Source: Ga0077555 sp964500805
Lineage (GTDB): Bacteria; Pseudomonadota; Alphaproteobacteria; Rhizobiales; Hyphomicrobiaceae
Assembly: GCA_964500805.1 (NCBI GenBank)
Contig: CAZCQH010000030.1
Location: 6,899 to 70,898 of the forward strand
Length of the DNA stretch: 64,000 nt
Reading direction: 5' to 3'
The notes below the pieces were generated by a model. That model saw only the letters and a list, made by a program, of their open reading frames with translations. It searched no databases and was not told the origin of the DNA. This document shows, piece after piece, positions 44,008 through 53,003 of the stretch. A program made the position numbers and the translations under genes. Every line of letters begins with the position of its first letter. The stretch's first letter is position 1.

Positions 44008-45747
44008 ATGCAAGAACGCGCCGATACTCGCGGCAGCGATAAACCTGCAGAAACAGCCGATATGACCGCCGGCGGCGCGCTGCTCGCGCGTTTGAAAAAG
44101 CTCGGCGTCGACTATGTCTTCGCCAACTCCGGCACGGATTTTCCGCCGCTGATCGAGGCCATCGCCGAAGCGCAGGCGTCGGGTCGCGCGCAGAGTTTGC
44201 CGGAAGCTCTCGTCATCCCGCACGAGCACGCGGCCATGGGCATGGCCTACGGCTACTATCTGGCGACCGGAAAGGCGCAGGCCGTGATTGCGCACACCAA
44301 CGTCGGGCTCGCGAACTGCGTCATTGGCAGCATCAACGCGGCAGCGGAACGGGTGCCCGTGCTGCTCTTTTCCGGCCGCACGCCGATCACCGAGCGTGGT
44401 CGCTTCGGCTCGCGCCTGATGCCGATCGGCTGGGGTCAGGAGATGCGCGATCAGGCCGGCATGGTGCGCGAGGTTTGCAAGTGGGACTACGAGCTCAAGT
44501 TCCCGGAGCAGGTCGTCGAACTGACCGACCGCATGCATGCCATCGCGCATTCGACGCCGCCGGGGCCCGTCTACATGAGCCTGCCGCGCGAGGTGCTGGC
44601 AGAGCCTAGTCCAGGATCGGAGCTCCGGCGCAACATCACCATGCGGCCGGCACTTGCCGGCCCGGTGCGGGCGCAGATTGCGGAGCTCGCCCGCCTGATC
44701 GAAGCGGCCGAGCGGCCGGTGATCTTCGCTCAGCACGGGCCACGGACGGACGACGGCTTCAAGCAGCTCACCGCGCTGGTCGAGCGGCTCGCGATCCCGG
44801 TCGTGCAGTACTGGGCGAACCAGCTCGCCATCCCGACCACGCATCCGATGTGGGCGGGTATCGATCCGGAGCCGTGGCTCAGCGAAGCTGATCTGGTCAT
44901 CGTGCTCGACAGCCTGGTGCCGTGGGTGCCCGATCAGCATCAGCCTGCCGCTGGCGCCAAGGTCGTGCAGATCGGCACCGATCCGCTGATGGCGCGCTTC
45001 CCGGTACGGAATTTCCAGGCCGATATGGCGATCGTCGGCGAGGTGGATGATGTCGTTGCCGAGGTTGTCGCCGCATTGCCGTCCGGAAAGAAAGCGGCAC
45101 CCAAGCGAAAGAAACTGGTGGCGGAACGCACCGCCGCGATCCGCGCGCGCATCAAGGCCGCCGCTGAGGCAGGCTGCCGCTCGCCAATGACCAAGGATTG
45201 GGTCGCTCTGTGCATCTCGAACGCCGTCAAATCGCGCGAGAATGCCACGGTTCTGACGGAGCTCGGCGCGCCGCTCGGGCCCATGGAGTTCACGCGCCGT
45301 GAAGCTTGGTACGAGGCGCCCCATTCCGGCGGGCTCGGCTGGGGCTTCCCGACCGGCCTCGGGATTCAGCTTGCCGACAGGAAGCGCCTCGTCGTCGCGA
45401 CCATGGGCGACGGCTCCTACCTGTTCGCCAATCCAACGGCCTGCCACATGATCGCCGAGGCGATGAAGCTGCCGGTCTTGACGCTGATCCTCAACAACAC
45501 CGAGTGGGGTGCCGTTCGCCGCGCCGTCAATTCCATGTATCCGGATGGCGCGGCCGTTCGGTCAAATCTGATGCCACTGACTGCGCTCACGCCGAGTCCG
45601 GATTTCACCAAGGTCGCGGCTGCCAACCGATGCTGGGCGGAGCGAGTCGAGAACGGCAGCGATCTGCCGGCGGCGTTGGAGCGCGCGCTCGCCCACATCG
45701 AGACGACGGGAACGCAGGCGCTGCTCGATGTGGCGGTTGCGAAGTAG
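44008..45747 (+). CDS. thiamine-diphosphate-dependent enzyme (acetolactate synthase / decarboxylase-like)
   Basis: A 579-residue ThDP enzyme with the three-domain layout of acetolactate synthase, benzoylformate decarboxylase and relatives. The activating Glu is in VIPHEHAAMGMAYGYYLATGK near residue 75. The ThDP/Mg motif is MGDGSYLFANPTACHMIAEAMKLPVLTLILNN near 470-500. A 15-residue hydrophilic N-terminus precedes the fold. Similar proteins are annotated 'thiamine pyrophosphate-requiring protein', with substrate unknown; likely a decarboxylase or ligase of a 2-oxo acid. Start ATG 44008. Confidence 0.88.
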   Translation: MQERADTRGSDKPAETADMTAGGALLARLKKLGVDYVFANSGTDFPPLIEAIAEAQASGRAQSLPEALVIPHEHAAMGMAYGYYLATGKAQAVIAHTNVGLANCVIGSINAAAERVPVLLFSGRTPITERGRFGSRLMPIGWGQEMRDQAGMVREVCKWDYELKFPEQVVELTDRMHAIAHSTPPGPVYMSLPREVLAEPSPGSELRRNITMRPALAGPVRAQIAELARLIEAAERPVIFAQHGPRTDDGFKQLTALVERLAIPVVQYWANQLAIPTTHPMWAGIDPEPWLSEADLVIVLDSLVPWVPDQHQPAAGAKVVQIGTDPLMARFPVRNFQADMAIVGEVDDVVAEVVAALPSGKKAAPKRKKLVAERTAAIRARIKAAAEAGCRSPMTKDWVALCISNAVKSRENATVLTELGAPLGPMEFTRREAWYEAPHSGGLGWGFPTGLGIQLADRKRLVVATMGDGSYLFANPTACHMIAEAMKLPVLTLILNNTEWGAVRRAVNSMYPDGAAVRSNLMPLTALTPSPDFTKVAAANRCWAERVENGSDLPAALERALAHIETTGTQALLDVAVAK

Positions 45748-45811
45748 CGCAAACCTCCGCGCGCTTCTTCACGACCCGCAGAAGGGTGCGCGTCCCGGCG
45801 TGCACGGCAAC

Positions 45812-46720
45812 TCACTCGAGCTTGAACGTGGTCTCGCTCTGGCCGCCGGTGGAGACGAGCGTCAGTCGGATCGTGCGGCCCTTGAGGTCGGCCAGATCAG
45901 CGCCGTCCGTTAAATCGACGGTGAAGCGCCCAACGCCGCCCGTCACTGCACCCTCTGCCTTCGCGAGCGGAATCCAAATGCCATCGGGCGCCTCGAGGAA
46001 GACATCGGCGCCACTGGCGTCGCCCGGAAACTGGGCCTCGATTGCAATGCTCGGCTTGGCGCTGGCGAGATCGATCTTCAAGCTTTTCAGCTTCGGATCT
46101 GTCGGCTTCACTTGCGCGTCTGATCGCGGCACGCGCTCCAATGCCTTCGCAAGACTGGCACCGGCAGGCTTTGCTGCCGAGCCCGCCGGCAGCGTCAGCG
46201 ATAGCGCCGGCTGAACGGGAATGCAGACGTCCTTGCAGACGCCATATTCGGCCGCGAGCTTCAGGGTGACCGGTTTCGTTGCATCGATGGGCTTGATCTC
46301 GATCGGGAACACCACATTGGTCTTGTAGCCGATCGTGTCGCCGTCGCGATCCTTGAGGCGGACCGGGGCTGGGAAGAGCGCCGTCGCCGAAGCTACATTG
46401 TCGGAGCCCGTGAAATCGAAACGCGGCGGCACGCCCGAAGAACCGGGATTTCGCCAATATGTCTTCCAGCCGTCGTCCAACTGAATCTCTAGTCCGGCGA
46501 CGAGCATCGATGATTTGTCTTGCGTTGGAGCAACGCCGCCACCCACGAGACGCGCGCGTGTTGCGTGCTCGCTGATCCAGGCGGAAACATGCGCGGGCTC
46601 CTGCGCGTCGGCCGGTGAACCGCTATCGAAGGCAGCGATCGACAGGCCAGCCACGAGCGCCGTCATACCAGCAATTGTGCTGTGTCGCGCAGACGATTTG
46701 ATGGTCCTGAGCATCTTCAT
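45812..46720 (-). CDS. periplasmic DsbD N-terminal-domain protein
   Basis: A 302-residue exported protein. A signal-like helix is near residues 15-32. The Cys pair in EYGVCKDVCIPVQP and the surrounding fold match the DsbD alpha (DsbD_N) domain, which receives electrons and passes them to periplasmic partners. There is no membrane domain, so it is a stand-alone alpha module. Start ATG 46720 is uncertain (46714 also possible). Divergent from yqgE. Confidence 0.85.
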   Translation of the reverse strand: MKMLRTIKSSARHSTIAGMTALVAGLSIAAFDSGSPADAQEPAHVSAWISEHATRARLVGGGVAPTQDKSSMLVAGLEIQLDDGWKTYWRNPGSSGVPPRFDFTGSDNVASATALFPAPVRLKDRDGDTIGYKTNVVFPIEIKPIDATKPVTLKLAAEYGVCKDVCIPVQPALSLTLPAGSAAKPAGASLAKALERVPRSDAQVKPTDPKLKSLKIDLASAKPSIAIEAQFPGDASGADVFLEAPDGIWIPLAKAEGAVTGGVGRFTVDLTDGADLADLKGRTIRLTLVSTGGQSETTFKLE

Positions 46721-46893
46721 GTTCGCAATATGGCGCCTGCCCAGCATTTAGGCGATACGCTATCTGCAGCCAAGGCGAATGCACGCCGTCCCACGAGACT
46801 GTGAACGGAGCGCTTGGCTGAAAGTCCAGTGCGCGGGGCATTGCTGCCGCAGGGGCTTCCCAAGTCTCACGCCGTGGGGTTAACATTTTCTCT

Positions 46894-47499
46894 ATGCGGA
46901 CCCCGACAAAAAAATCGAAGAGCGCAGGTGCCAGCTATCTCGGCGGGCAGCTTCTCATTGCAATGCCGACGATGACCGACAAACGGTTCCATCGCTCGGT
47001 GATTTACATGTGCACGCACTCCTCCGAGGGTGCGATGGGGATCATCATAAATCAGCGCGCGCCGAGCATCTCCTTCGCCGAGCTGCTCGGCCAGCTCAAG
47101 ATCAAGAAGGAGATCGGCTTCCTGCCGGAGTTCGCGCAGGCCCCGGTGCATGTCGGTGGGCCGGTTTCGACGGAACGAGGCTTTGTCCTCCACAGCAACG
47201 ACTTCGTCGTCAACGACGCGACGATGACGATCGCCAACGGCATTTGCTTGACGGCGACGATTGAAATCTTGAAAGCGATGGCGACGGGGAAGGGGCCCAG
47301 GCAGTCGATCCTGGCGCTCGGCTATTCCGGATGGGCGCCGGGCCAGCTCGAAACGGAGATCCAGGCCAACGGCTGGCTGCATTGCCAAGCCGACCGCGAG
47401 CTCGTGTTCGGCTCCGATCTCGACCTCAAGTACGACCGCGCGCTTTCCAAGCTCGGCATCGACCTCTCGCACCTCGTCAGCGAAGCCGGGCACGCGTGA
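46894..47499 (+). CDS. YqgE/AlgH family protein (DUF179)
   Basis: A 201-residue cytosolic protein. SYLGGQLLIAMPTMTDKRFHRSVIYMC, GAMGIIINQR, VHVGGPVSTERGFVLHS and GYSGWAPGQLETEI are the family signatures. In some bacteria AlgH affects alginate regulation but the biochemical role is unresolved. It is divergent from the DsbD_N gene and followed by an inverted-repeat array that could act as its terminator. Confidence 0.94.
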   Translation: MRTPTKKSKSAGASYLGGQLLIAMPTMTDKRFHRSVIYMCTHSSEGAMGIIINQRAPSISFAELLGQLKIKKEIGFLPEFAQAPVHVGGPVSTERGFVLHSNDFVVNDATMTIANGICLTATIEILKAMATGKGPRQSILALGYSGWAPGQLETEIQANGWLHCQADRELVFGSDLDLKYDRALSKLGIDLSHLVSEAGHA

Positions 47500-47500
47500 G

Positions 47501-47650
47501 GAAAATAGGGACAGTCACCAATTGCGTTCGCTGTAAGCGTAAGCGCGAGCAGAAGACGCAATTGGTGACTGTCCCTATTTCCTTCCCTATTTCATGTCCT
47601 ATTTGACTGTCCCTATTTCCTTATTGTCCCTATTTCATGTCCTATTTCCT
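47501..47650. repeat. inverted repeat plus degenerate direct repeats around GGGACAGTCACC
   Basis: The arms 47501-47527 and 47556-47582 are inverted copies of 27 bases with one mismatch (core AATAGGGACAGTCACCAA) around a 28-base centre. To the right are two copies of an 18-base unit (47567-47584, 47605-47622, GACTGTCCCTATTTCCTT) and two of a 20-base unit (47585-47604, 47628-47647, CCCTATTTCATGTCCTATTT). The array lies between the 3' ends of two convergent genes. As I recall, this core is found near REP-type or IS200-like transposase elements; no transposase gene is here. Confidence 0.8.
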
Positions 47651-47734
47651 TCGTCGGACTTCGCCGGACGATGCGCTTCGGATCGATCGAGAGGTGCGGG
47701 CCGGGCTCACTCCGACCTACGGCTTCGTCTCCGC

Positions 47735-48534
47735 CTACTTCTTGCCGACCACGGTCACAGCGCCGCCGGTCGCAGTGCGGCCGCCATCGACGACATATTG
47801 CGCGCCGGTAATGCCCGACGCGTACTCCGAGCACAGGAACATCACCGTGTTGGCAATCTCGTCCGGCGTCGAGAAGCGCCCCAACGGGATAGCCGTTTGA
47901 TAACGCTTGGCAACGGCTGCGGGGTCGGAAGGGTCGATCTGCTGCGCAACCGACTCGATCATGCGCGTTGCGACCGGACCCGGGCACACCGCATTGATGC
48001 GGATGCCATGCGGGGCCACTTCGCCGGCAACGGTCTTCGTGATGCCCATTACGGCGTGCTTCGAGGCGACGTAAGCGGCCATGTTCGGCGAGCCGACGAG
48101 GCCGGCGATCGAGGCCGTGTTCACAATGGCGCCGGACTGCTGCTTGATCATGTGCGGGATGACGTGCTTGAGACCCAGGAACACGCCGCGCACGTTGACA
48201 TTGATCAGCCCGTCCCACTCGGCCTCGTCCCACTCGTGGATCGGCTGATCTTGCCTTCGATGCCGGCGTTGTTGAAGAAGCAGTCGATCCGCCCGTAGGT
48301 GTCGATAGCGGCCTTCACATAAGCTGCCACGTCCGCCCCTCTGGTAACGTCGGCCGTCACGGCAATCGACTTGCCGCCCTTCTGCTCGATGGCGCCCGCG
48401 ACGCCCTTGGCGCCAGCCCCGTCGCGATCCACCACAACCACTTTGGCGCCATGCGCCGCAAAGCCCTGTGCCGTCGCGCGGCCGATCCCATTCGCTGCTC
48501 CCGTGATGACGGCGACCTTGTCCTTGAAGTCCAT
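47735..48534 (-). pseudogene. SDR-family dehydrogenase interrupted by a frameshift
   Basis: From ATG 48534 (site GGAGCAGGAT) the frame reads MDFKDKVAVITGAANGIGRA with VTADVTRG and CFFNNAGIEGKI, then goes wrong near 48248. Another frame takes over with PIHEWDEAEWDGLINVNVRG, NTASIAGLVGSPNMAAYVASKHAV (Ser, Tyr and Lys of the active site) and ends TGAQYVVDGGRTATGG at 47735. One missing base at 48245-48252 would join them into a normal SDR of about 266 residues. It is either a real recent mutation or an assembly error; the rest is intact. Confidence 0.85.
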
Positions 48535-48788
48535 ATCCTGCTCCGCGTGGCTGGTTGGTTCGATCGGCAGCATCGCGGGCCGTCGCTGTCATCACAAGAG
48601 CGAAGGTTCCGCTGCTCTGCCGGTCTGCCATGCAACTGATAGAAGAAGCGGTTTTGGGAAGATCAAAGGGCGGGCGCGCGACGCGGATTGGACGGCTCGG
48701 CCGTTAAGCATAGAGCTATGCGAGGCATGACAGACCGCAACGGTTGTTGTAGTGTTTTGGGGTAAGTCGATTATCAGGTCTATTTCCG
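48535..48788. other. intergenic region between the SDR and metallophosphoesterase genes
   Basis: With the following hairpins this makes about 370 bases without a convincing gene. It includes a short inverted repeat (GCATAG/CTATGC, 48708-48721). A plus-strand terminator at its right end suggests a transcript through this stretch (see that feature). Confidence 0.45.
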
Positions 48789-48816
48789 GCGCGCGGCCCA
48801 AGCCTCGCGCTTTTTT
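48789..48816 (+). terminator. rho-independent terminator with no obvious gene before it
   Basis: GCGCG and CGCGC pair around a smaller inner stem, followed at once by TTTTTTG on the plus strand. The nearest plus-strand gene upstream is more than 1.2 kb away, so the terminated transcript may be a small non-coding RNA from 48540-48790. The stem is short. Confidence 0.5.
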
Positions 48817-48854
48817 GTTTTTAAAATCAGTATCTTAGAAATTCTAAAGCGCGA

Positions 48855-48880
48855 CGCATAGCTCGCAGCCGAGCTATGCG
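48855..48880 (-). terminator. 11-base-pair hairpin after the metallophosphoesterase gene
   Basis: CGCATAGCTCG pairs perfectly with CGAGCTATGCG around a 4-base loop, 28 bases past the stop of the minus-strand gene. The following minus-strand sequence is only moderately T-rich. Confidence 0.5.
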
Positions 48881-48907
48881 CACGCCTTCCGGCGCCCATC
48901 TGGCGTC

Positions 48908-49810
48908 TCACCCCAGCTCGATCAGCACGATCTCCGGCGGCATTCCGAACCGCACCGGCAGGATCGAGCAGCCCAAGCCTCCGGAGACTATCAAGTGGCG
49001 TCCATCCTCGATCACATGCCCATACGCAAATCTGTTCCCGAAATTCGACGGCACCACCGGCGAATAGCCGAACAAGCGCACCTGTCCGCCGTGCGTGTGA
49101 CCGGAGATGGTCAGCGACACGCGCTCCGGCACCTGGGTGAAGATATCGGGCTCATGCGCCAGCAGAATGACCGGCGCGCCGTCGGTCACCTGCTGCAACG
49201 TAGCCGGCAGGTTGTCGACGCCGAGAAACCGCCGGCGGCCGGCCTTCAGCGCCAGCTGGTCGCCAAGGCCGGCGAGCCAGAATTGCAGGGCGCCGTGGCG
49301 CAGCTTAACCGCGGTGTTCTCGTAGACGGGAATGCCCTCCGCCTCGAGCGCCCGATGCGCGATGATCGGGCCCTTCTTCCGGCGTTGCGCCTCGAGATCG
49401 TCCCACCAGTCGTGGTTGCCGAGCACCGCGCGCACGCCGAGCGGCGCCTTGAGTCCTGTGAGCGCGCGCGCCCACTCCGCGCTCGGGACCTCGCCGGTGG
49501 TGAAGCGGTGGCCGGCCGTGAAGTCCCCGAGCAGCACGGTCAGATCCGGCTGCAACGCATTGGTTCGCGTCACGATCTCCTTGATGCGGGAGAGCGGCAT
49601 ATAAGGCTCGCACGCGTGGAGATCGGCAACGACGGCGATCGTCAGGCGCTGGCCCGCCGGCCATCCGGGCGGCGAGAGGCGATAGCGCGTGATGTTCAGC
49701 CGGTAACGCGGCTCGATGCCGAACGCGTAGCCGGCAAGCCCGAACGCGGTTGCCGCGCCTGCTCCAAGTCCCGCGATGAACCGCCGGCGCGTGAAAAGCA
49801 CGACAATCAC
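48908..49810 (-). CDS. Tat-exported metallophosphoesterase
   Basis: A 300-residue calcineurin-like phosphoesterase. The N-terminus TRRRFIAGLGAGAATAFGLAG is a twin-Arg signal or anchor. Metal-binding motifs occur in order: VADLHA, LLGDFTAG, VLGNHDWWDD, LAHEPD and SGHTHGGQ. This is the YkuE/LpxH-like layout, acting on a phosphoester at the periplasmic side of the membrane, substrate unknown. Start GTG 49810; a second GTG three codons further on is possible. Confidence 0.92.
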   Translation of the reverse strand: MIVVLFTRRRFIAGLGAGAATAFGLAGYAFGIEPRYRLNITRYRLSPPGWPAGQRLTIAVVADLHACEPYMPLSRIKEIVTRTNALQPDLTVLLGDFTAGHRFTTGEVPSAEWARALTGLKAPLGVRAVLGNHDWWDDLEAQRRKKGPIIAHRALEAEGIPVYENTAVKLRHGALQFWLAGLGDQLALKAGRRRFLGVDNLPATLQQVTDGAPVILLAHEPDIFTQVPERVSLTISGHTHGGQVRLFGYSPVVPSNFGNRFAYGHVIEDGRHLIVSGGLGCSILPVRFGMPPEIVLIELG

Positions 49811-49887
49811 CTCGTCCCGTGCGGCGACGGCTTAGGCGCACTTTCCGGCGGCGATGTGGAGCAAGCGGGGCGGCTCACGGACGAGGT

Positions 49888-50958
49888 TCACTCCCGCGAG
49901 CGGCGAATGGGCTGGTCGCCGTCCTCGTCGAGCGTCTCGAAGAGGTCGGGCGATGAGAGCCGCGCCGGGCCGGTCAGCCCCAGATGCTTGTAGGCTCTGA
50001 GCGTTGCAACGCGCCCACGCGGCGTTCGCCCGATGAAGCCTTGCTGCAGCAGATAGGGCTCGACGATCTCCTCCAGCGCATCGCGTGGCTCGGAGAGTGC
50101 CGCTGAGATCGTCTCGATGCCGACCGGGCCGCCTTCGTAGTTCTTGATGATGCAGTTGAGATAGCGATGATCGAGGCCATCGAGCCCTTCAGTGTCCACC
50201 TCGAGCATCCGCAGCGCCTTGTCGGCAACGGCCGCATCGATCGTTGCGGCGCCGTCGACGGCGGCGAAGTCGCGCACGCGTCGGAGCAGGCGTCCGGCGA
50301 TGCGCGGCGTTCCCCGCGAGCGGCGCGCGATCTCCCGCGCGCCGTCCTTCGACATCGGCGCGCCGAGCACACGGGCGCCACGAGACACGATCAGCTCCAG
50401 CTCGTCATGGGTGTAGAAGTTGAGCCGGATCGGAATGCCGAAGCGGTCGCGCAGCGGATTGGTGAGGAGGCCCGCACGCGTCGTGGCGCCAACCAGCGTG
50501 AACTTGGCGAGATCGATCTTCACGGACCGCGCCGCCGGCCCTTCGCCGATGATCAGGTCGAGCTGGTAGTCCTCCATCGCGGGGTAAAGGATTTCCTCCA
50601 CCGCGGGATTGAGCCGGTGTATCTCGTCGATGAAGAGGACGTCGCGTTCCTCGAGGTTGGTCAGCAGCGCCGCGAGGTCACCCGCCTTGGCGATCACAGG
50701 GCCGGACGTCGAGCGAAACCCGACGCCCATCTCCTTGGCCATGATCTGGGCAAGGGTCGTCTTGCCGAGGCCCGGCGGACCGGCGAACAGCACGTGGTCC
50801 AGCGCATCGCCGCGCGCCCTGGCGGCCTGGATGAACACCTTCAGGTTGGCGCGAGCCTGCTCCTGGCCGGTGAAGTCGTCGAGCGACTGCGGCCGGATCG
50901 TCGCCTCGAAGGCGTCCGCCTCTTTCTTTGCGCCGGTCAGCAGTCGGTCGTCGGACAT
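49888..50958 (-). CDS. ruvB: Holliday junction branch migration helicase RuvB
   Basis: A 356-residue AAA+ motor that drives branch migration with RuvA. It has RPQSLDDFTGQEQARANL at the start, Walker A GPPGLGKTTLAQ, Walker B VLFIDEIHRLNP, GATTRAGLLTNPLRDRFG (sensor/Arg finger) and the C-terminal winged helix QQGFIGRTPRGR. Length is normal. ruvA and ruvC, often upstream in alphaproteobacteria, are not next to it here. Confidence 0.98.
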   Translation of the reverse strand: MSDDRLLTGAKKEADAFEATIRPQSLDDFTGQEQARANLKVFIQAARARGDALDHVLFAGPPGLGKTTLAQIMAKEMGVGFRSTSGPVIAKAGDLAALLTNLEERDVLFIDEIHRLNPAVEEILYPAMEDYQLDLIIGEGPAARSVKIDLAKFTLVGATTRAGLLTNPLRDRFGIPIRLNFYTHDELELIVSRGARVLGAPMSKDGAREIARRSRGTPRIAGRLLRRVRDFAAVDGAATIDAAVADKALRMLEVDTEGLDGLDHRYLNCIIKNYEGGPVGIETISAALSEPRDALEEIVEPYLLQQGFIGRTPRGRVATLRAYKHLGLTGPARLSSPDLFETLDEDGDQPIRRSRE

Positions 50959-51196
50959 GGGGGCCTGTCAGCGATGCGCCCATGGCAGGGCGTAGCTGAT
51001 TCTGAGTGCCGCAGCCGGTCTGATTTGGCAACCCCGGCGTTCTTATTTTGTATCGAGCGTGGTAGACGGGCCTTCGCGACCGGTGGTCTGGCCACAATTA
51101 TCAACCGGAAATGGGAGCGCGTCGAGCGATGGAATTCCGCCACCGCTCAACACTGGAGCACACTCAGCCGATGTTTCTGCCTGGACAGGACTGCCG

Positions 51197-51373
51197 ATGA
51201 CGCTGCTGCGAGCATGGTTTCTCGGGACGGGCGCGCTGATCGGCGGCGGACTGATCTGGGCCTACGTGCCCATCCTGGTGCCGATGATCGCGATCACCGT
51301 CGGCCTCGGCGGTCTGGTCGTCATCATCGTTGCCGCCGCCCGCCATCTCGAGCGCAGCCGCGGCCGCCGGTGA
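51197..51373 (+). CDS. small two-helix membrane protein
   Basis: A 58-residue protein from ATG 51197, preceded by AGGA. Two hydrophobic helices (LLRAWFLGTGALIGGGLIWAY and MIAITVGLGGLVVIIVAAA) end in a basic tail (RHLERSRGRR). Unknown function. It sits 52 bases before the HAD phosphatase on the same strand. Confidence 0.6.
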   Translation: MTLLRAWFLGTGALIGGGLIWAYVPILVPMIAITVGLGGLVVIIVAAARHLERSRGRR

Positions 51374-51425
51374 TCCTCACGTCGGCAGTTCATCCGCACC
51401 ATCCACTCGATTCTTGACCGAAGCA

Positions 51426-52295
51426 ATGATGAGCCAAATATCCCCCATCCCCATCATTCCGAGCGTCGCGCCTCTTGCCGCTGGCACTGAGGCCTGGATC
51501 TCCGACATCTGGGGCGTGCTGCACAACGGCGCCAAGGCGTTTCCGTCCGCGGGCGAGGCCTGCGTGCGCTACCGGGCCCAAGGCGGCACGATCGCTCTCG
51601 TCACCAACGCGCCTTACCCCGAAGCGCGCGTTGCGACGATGCTCGCTGACCTCGGCGTCCCGCGCGAGGCCTACGATGCGATCGTCACGTCGGGCGACGT
51701 GACGCGGCGCGCCATTCGAGAGCACGAAGGCGGCGCTGTGCTTCACTTGGGGCCGGACCGCTATCTCGGCATCTTCGAGGGCGTCAACGTGCGCCGCTCC
51801 GACAACCTCGATGAAGCCCGCGCCGTGGTGGCAACCGGCCTCTTCCACGATGAGCGCGAAACGCCGGCCGACTACGCCGATTGCCTCGCGGCCTTCCGCG
51901 CGAAGAACCTCGACATTATCTGCGCCAACCCCGACATCATGGTCGAGCGCGGCGAGAAGATCGTCTATTGCGCCGGCGCACTGGCCGAGGCCTACGAGAA
52001 ACTCGGCGGCCGCGTCATCTACGCCGGCAAGCCGCACCCGCCGATCTACGAGGAAGCTTTCCACCAGCTCACGCGCATCAAGGGCCGGGTGATCCCCAAG
52101 GAGCGCATTCTTGCCATCGGTGACGGAGTGAGGACCGATATCGCCGGCGCCGGCGCCATGGGGCTCAAGTCCCTCTTCATCGCCAGTGCGCTCCACGTGG
52201 CGCACGGGCGCACCTTCGATGAGACCGTGCTCGCCGAGCTTTTCGACGGCCATCCGCACCCGCCCGTCGCCGCACAACCGGCGCTGCGGTGGTAA
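51426..52295 (+). CDS. HAD-superfamily class IIA phosphatase (NagD-like, TIGR01459 type)
   Basis: A 289-residue HAD hydrolase. The nucleophile motif is ISDIWGVLHNG, motif 2 TNAPYPEARV, the Lys region YAGKPHPPIYEEAF and motif 3 ILAIGDGVRTDIAGA. This layout is the alphaproteobacterial HAD-IIA subfamily often annotated TIGR01459, likely a small-molecule phosphatase. ATG 51426 and 51429 are both possible. Confidence 0.92.
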   Translation: MMSQISPIPIIPSVAPLAAGTEAWISDIWGVLHNGAKAFPSAGEACVRYRAQGGTIALVTNAPYPEARVATMLADLGVPREAYDAIVTSGDVTRRAIREHEGGAVLHLGPDRYLGIFEGVNVRRSDNLDEARAVVATGLFHDERETPADYADCLAAFRAKNLDIICANPDIMVERGEKIVYCAGALAEAYEKLGGRVIYAGKPHPPIYEEAFHQLTRIKGRVIPKERILAIGDGVRTDIAGAGAMGLKSLFIASALHVAHGRTFDETVLAELFDGHPHPPVAAQPALRW

Positions 52296-52327
52296 ACTCG
52301 ATGGTGGAGATCAGAAACGCTCGTTTC

Positions 52328-52978
52328 TCAGCCCGCGGTCCAGCGCGCCAGCTCGGCGCGGCCCAATTCGGTCAGGCCGTACCGGCCGCGTTCGATGCGC
52401 TCGAACCAGCCATAGACGTTGCGTTGCAGAATCTTGGGCGCGTCCGGCAGCGTCGATTTGAGATCGCGGGGGCGCCCCGGTGCTGCCTCCAACGCTCTGG
52501 CGCAGTCCAGTGCCTGCTGGCGATAGGCCGTCATGATGGGGCGCCGCGTGCTGCCGCCGAGTGCCGGATCGCCCCTGCGTTTGCGATGCTCCTCGACGAT
52601 GCGCGACCGCCGTTTCGGATCCCGTCGTGGCCGCCAGGGAGCCGGTTCCACGATGACCTCGACGTGGCCCTTTGTCGAAACAGTCAGGAGTCCAAAGCCC
52701 AGCAACCGGCAGAGCTTCCTCACGCGCCCGTCGCCCTCGCGCCCGCGCCCTCGGCGTGAGGCGCGTACCGCCAGCCAAACGTCATCACATGCCGGCAATC
52801 TATCGACAGCCTGCAACACCAGCTCGAGCGTGAACGCAAGTTTCAATTCCGCGATGACGACAGCTGCCGGACTGCCGTTGTCGAGTGCCACGACATCACA
52901 TCCGCAAACTTCGCCCTTCACCTCGAACCCCAGTTTTTCGAGGAACCGCTTGATCGGCGGGTAGAGGGTCGTTTCCAT
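52328..52978 (-). CDS. DUF2161 (PD-(D/E)XK nuclease-like) protein
   Basis: A 216-residue protein. It starts ETTLYPPIKRFLEKLGFEVKGE; the nuclease-like core is CDVVAL with IAELKLAF, the D...ExK signature. Downstream are VWLAVRASRRG, LCRRLGFGLLTV-like LCRLLGFGLLTV, EPAPWRPRRDPKRR and STRRPIMTAYRQQALDCA, all typical of DUF2161. The C-terminal 50 residues look like a winged helix. The role is unknown; DNA repair or defence is a guess. Confidence 0.88.
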   Translation of the reverse strand: METTLYPPIKRFLEKLGFEVKGEVCGCDVVALDNGSPAAVVIAELKLAFTLELVLQAVDRLPACDDVWLAVRASRRGRGREGDGRVRKLCRLLGFGLLTVSTKGHVEVIVEPAPWRPRRDPKRRSRIVEEHRKRRGDPALGGSTRRPIMTAYRQQALDCARALEAAPGRPRDLKSTLPDAPKILQRNVYGWFERIERGRYGLTELGRAELARWTAG

Positions 52979-53003
52979 TGGTGCCCCGAGCTTATCGGAG
53001 CGG

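Noticed and set aside
48835..48847. TTAGAA-A-TTCTAA palindrome resembling an Irr/ICE iron-control box
   Set aside because: As I recall the ICE box, its arms are three bases apart, here one; and it lies past the 3' end of the metallophosphoesterase gene, not before a start.
52313..52328. AGAAACG/CGTTTCT hairpin between the HAD and DUF2161 genes
   Set aside because: The loop is only two bases and the structure touches the DUF2161 stop codon; no T-tract.
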